From Candidatus Bathyarchaeota archaeon (GTDB lineage: Archaea; Thermoproteota; CALKCG01; B24; DRYS01), in contig JAGTQC010000004.1 in the NCBI GenBank assembly GCA_018396535.1, forward strand, positions 96,569 through 160,568: a DNA stretch of 64,000 nucleotides. The letters run 5' to 3'. Positions 62,774 through 64,000 of this stretch are shown here, piece after piece (within the stretch, counting starts at the first letter, position 1; the number at the start of each line of letters is the position of its first letter). The notes beneath the pieces were generated by a model that saw only the letters and a list, made by a program, of their open reading frames with translations, was not told the DNA's origin and did not search any database. The position numbers and the translations under genes were made by a program.

Positions 62774-63539
62774 GATAATATCTTCTTATGAAGTCTACGC
62801 TTTTATAAGCATTCTCAACTAGATCGTACTCGCCGTGGTGTGTTTCGAAAACAGCTACCTTCAAGTTTGCTTTCGATATCGATCTTACTATACTAGGCCA
62901 ATCGATCGAACCTAGCCCTAATTGATAGTGGTCTCTCCCATCTACTATATCGTGCAAATGTACTGCATACATCCTACTCTCCATACTCTTAATGAAATCT
63001 TGTAGCCTCCCCCCACTCCTATATGTATGTGCTATATCTAGTGTTAGCATAACCATGGGGTATCGATCTAAAACTTCTAATAGAGTCATGTAATCTGAGA
63101 AGATGTATCCTCGATCATCATTCTCGATTGTTACGGTAGCTGAAGGTTTTAAAGCTAGTATCTCTCTCAAACTCCTTATAGCGTTATCTATAGCGAATTC
63201 TCGCTGTATGGTATATGTTAGGTTTCCACCTAGATGTATCTCGTAGTATAATGCGTCCACAGCCTCGCCTGTTTTTACCATACGTATAGCGTATGATACG
63301 CTAAGTCTTCTAACATCTTCTAAGGGTGCTGATAAATCAAAATTCTTCGTAGGCGTATGGAAGGATACTTCTAATCCGTATGAAGCCCTTATCCTACGTA
63401 GCCACTCTAAATCTAGATACTCTGCTTCAGGTGAACAGTGTATTGATATAGCTTGAAAACCGTAATCGTAGGCTCTAGCTAGGAGGAGATCGGCTTTACT
63501 CCTACCTACCTCTGAGGGTATGGGTATTGAAAGTAGCAT
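62763..63539 (-). CDS. Sugar-phosphate isomerase/epimerase-like TIM-barrel protein
   Basis: The product has 258 residues of the xylose isomerase/AP-endonuclease-2 superfamily. Likely metal ligands are in 'ALYYEIHLGGNL' (His), 'ATVTIENDDRG' (Glu), 'MLTLDIAHTYRSGG' (Asp, His), 'YAVHLHDIVDGRDHYQLGLG' (His) and 'VAVFETHHGEYDL' (Glu). It overlaps the RimK-like gene convergently by 11 bases. The substrate is unknown; a DNA-repair role (Nfo) is less likely because of short length. Confidence 0.78.
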   Translation of the reverse strand: MLLSIPIPSEVGRSKADLLLARAYDYGFQAISIHCSPEAEYLDLEWLRRIRASYGLEVSFHTPTKNFDLSAPLEDVRRLSVSYAIRMVKTGEAVDALYYEIHLGGNLTYTIQREFAIDNAIRSLREILALKPSATVTIENDDRGYIFSDYMTLLEVLDRYPMVMLTLDIAHTYRSGGRLQDFIKSMESRMYAVHLHDIVDGRDHYQLGLGSIDWPSIVRSISKANLKVAVFETHHGEYDLVENAYKSVDFIRRYYPNL

Positions 63540-63651
63540 AGATTAATCCTGCTTCTTCAGAATAATGGTTGAGGATATTAGTCTTTCTTCATAGTCTAGC
63601 TACGTAATTAGGTTTAAGATGATAGTCGTAGCGTATTAATCTAGATTAATT

Positions 63652-64000
63652 ATGGCACAGCTATCATCTATAATACTTGCCGGTGGATCTTCTAGAAGAC
63701 TCGGTCAATGTAAGGCTCTAGTAGATATTCTAGGTAAGCCTATGATAAGCTATGTATATGAAGCTGCATCATCCATATCCGATGAAGTGATAGTGGTGAT
63801 ATCTAGAGATATGGATTCAACTATAATAGAGAGGATTGTATCCGATGCTAGAGTAGTTAGAGAGGATTATGAAGCTTTAGGTCCTCTTAGAGCAGCGTTA
63901 GAAGGGTGGAAGAATGCAAGGGGTGAAAGCTCTATACTACTCTCATGCGATATACCTCTCGTATCCTCGGAAATCCTATCTATACTATACGAGACTATGG
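63652..64000 (+). CDS. mobA: Molybdenum cofactor guanylyltransferase MobA-like, 3'-truncated by window edge
   Basis: The frame is open from ATG 63652 to the end of the window, giving 116 visible residues. The N-terminal nucleotidyltransferase signature is 'SIILAGGSSRRLGQCKALVD', followed by 'YEALGPLRAALEGWKNA' and 'SILLSCDIPLVSSEIL' (metal-binding Asp). This is the MobA pattern; CofC- or MobB-fused relatives are possible. It would attach GMP to molybdopterin. In this genome the cofactor could serve the two AORs, although classical AORs use a bis-pterin without nucleotide. Confidence 0.8.
   Translation, partial: MAQLSSIILAGGSSRRLGQCKALVDILGKPMISYVYEAASSISDEVIVVISRDMDSTIIERIVSDARVVREDYEALGPLRAALEGWKNARGESSILLSCDIPLVSSEILSILYETM

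Noticed and set aside
1..64000. CRISPR arrays, rRNA genes, insertion sequences, integrase or prophage genes
   Set aside because: No direct repeat array, rRNA-like stretch, transposase or integrase was seen; nearly all DNA is accounted for by ordinary chromosomal genes.

Overview
The window reads as a thermophilic, probably anaerobic archaeon of the Thermoproteota (crenarchaeal side). Supporting signs are the archaeal order of ribosomal protein genes (uL3-uL4-uL23-uL2-uS19), a thermosome, Cdc48, prefoldin beta, a proteasome beta subunit, an MCM gene directly behind a Gins23-type gene, Hel308, a short XPF-type nuclease, archaeosine TGT, eS17, and promoters with a repeated 'aaacc-TTTATATC' pattern. 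Ile is mostly ATA and Arg mostly AGA/AGG, and TTG/GTG starts are common. F420 biosynthesis genes (cofD, cofC) occur without methanogenesis genes, so a deep or uncultivated Thermoproteota class fits better than a classical Sulfolobales or Desulfurococcales genome. No rRNA, CRISPR array, insertion sequence or prophage was seen. One tRNA gene (tRNA-Ala, TGC) is present.

Layout. 1-587 holds the end of a sugar-nucleotide epimerase. 843-4029 encodes a large secreted surface protein (beta domains, coiled-coil stalk, C-terminal membrane anchor) split by a frameshift. 4103-5261 holds two tandem paralogous DNA-binding-like proteins. 5421-10973 holds a PUA-like protein, a ferredoxin, a SPOUT methyltransferase, the ribosomal protein operon and nadM. 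10988-14617 holds an RNase H-fold protein, a proteasome beta subunit that lacks its catalytic Thr, a NusA-like KH protein and the thermosome. 14800-18912 is the pyruvate:ferredoxin oxidoreductase operon followed by a geranylgeranyl reductase. 19163-22630 holds Cdc48, a small helical protein and FEN-1. 22805-25393 is an ABC-2 exporter. 25465-29147 includes EF-2 and prefoldin beta. 29240-31670 is an ECF transporter module. 31671-37393 has another ABC ATPase, a SAM hydrolase, an aldehyde ferredoxin oxidoreductase (AOR) and a URO-D protein. 37527-43948 holds the tRNA, an aminotransferase, anaerobic RNR and TGT. 44007-49629 is a replication and repair block. 49634-52949 has eS17 and a second AOR with its polyferredoxin. 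53008-55903 is the archaeal mevalonate branch (a UbiD-type decarboxylase plus both phosphomevalonate dehydratase subunits). 55909-64000 has a TGS GTPase, the F420 genes, a SWIM protein, an FrhB-like protein, a tyrosine-heptad coiled-coil protein, a RimK-like ligase, a TIM-barrel protein and the start of mobA.

The genes suggest ferredoxin-centred anaerobic metabolism: POR, two AORs, two ferredoxins, an FrhB-like F420 enzyme and class III RNR. MobA may help supply the pterin cofactor for the AORs. The mevalonate branch and the geranylgeranyl reductase serve ether-lipid synthesis.

The most striking observation is in the EF-2 gene. Its first 23 codons lie in a different frame from the rest, separated by 32 nt that fold into an almost textbook bulge-helix-bulge. 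Cutting both 3-nt bulges at the standard position restores the universally conserved Arg-Asn-Ile-Gly and a 731-residue EF-2. This looks like an archaeal pre-mRNA intron in a translation factor gene. Other points of note are the Thr1-to-Ala proteasome subunit, apparent non-standard start codons (CTG for an ABC permease, ATA or ATC for eS17), a 24-heptad tyrosine coiled coil joined to a transglutaminase fold that has lost its Cys, and near-identical DNA stretches shared by the two AAA domains of Cdc48.
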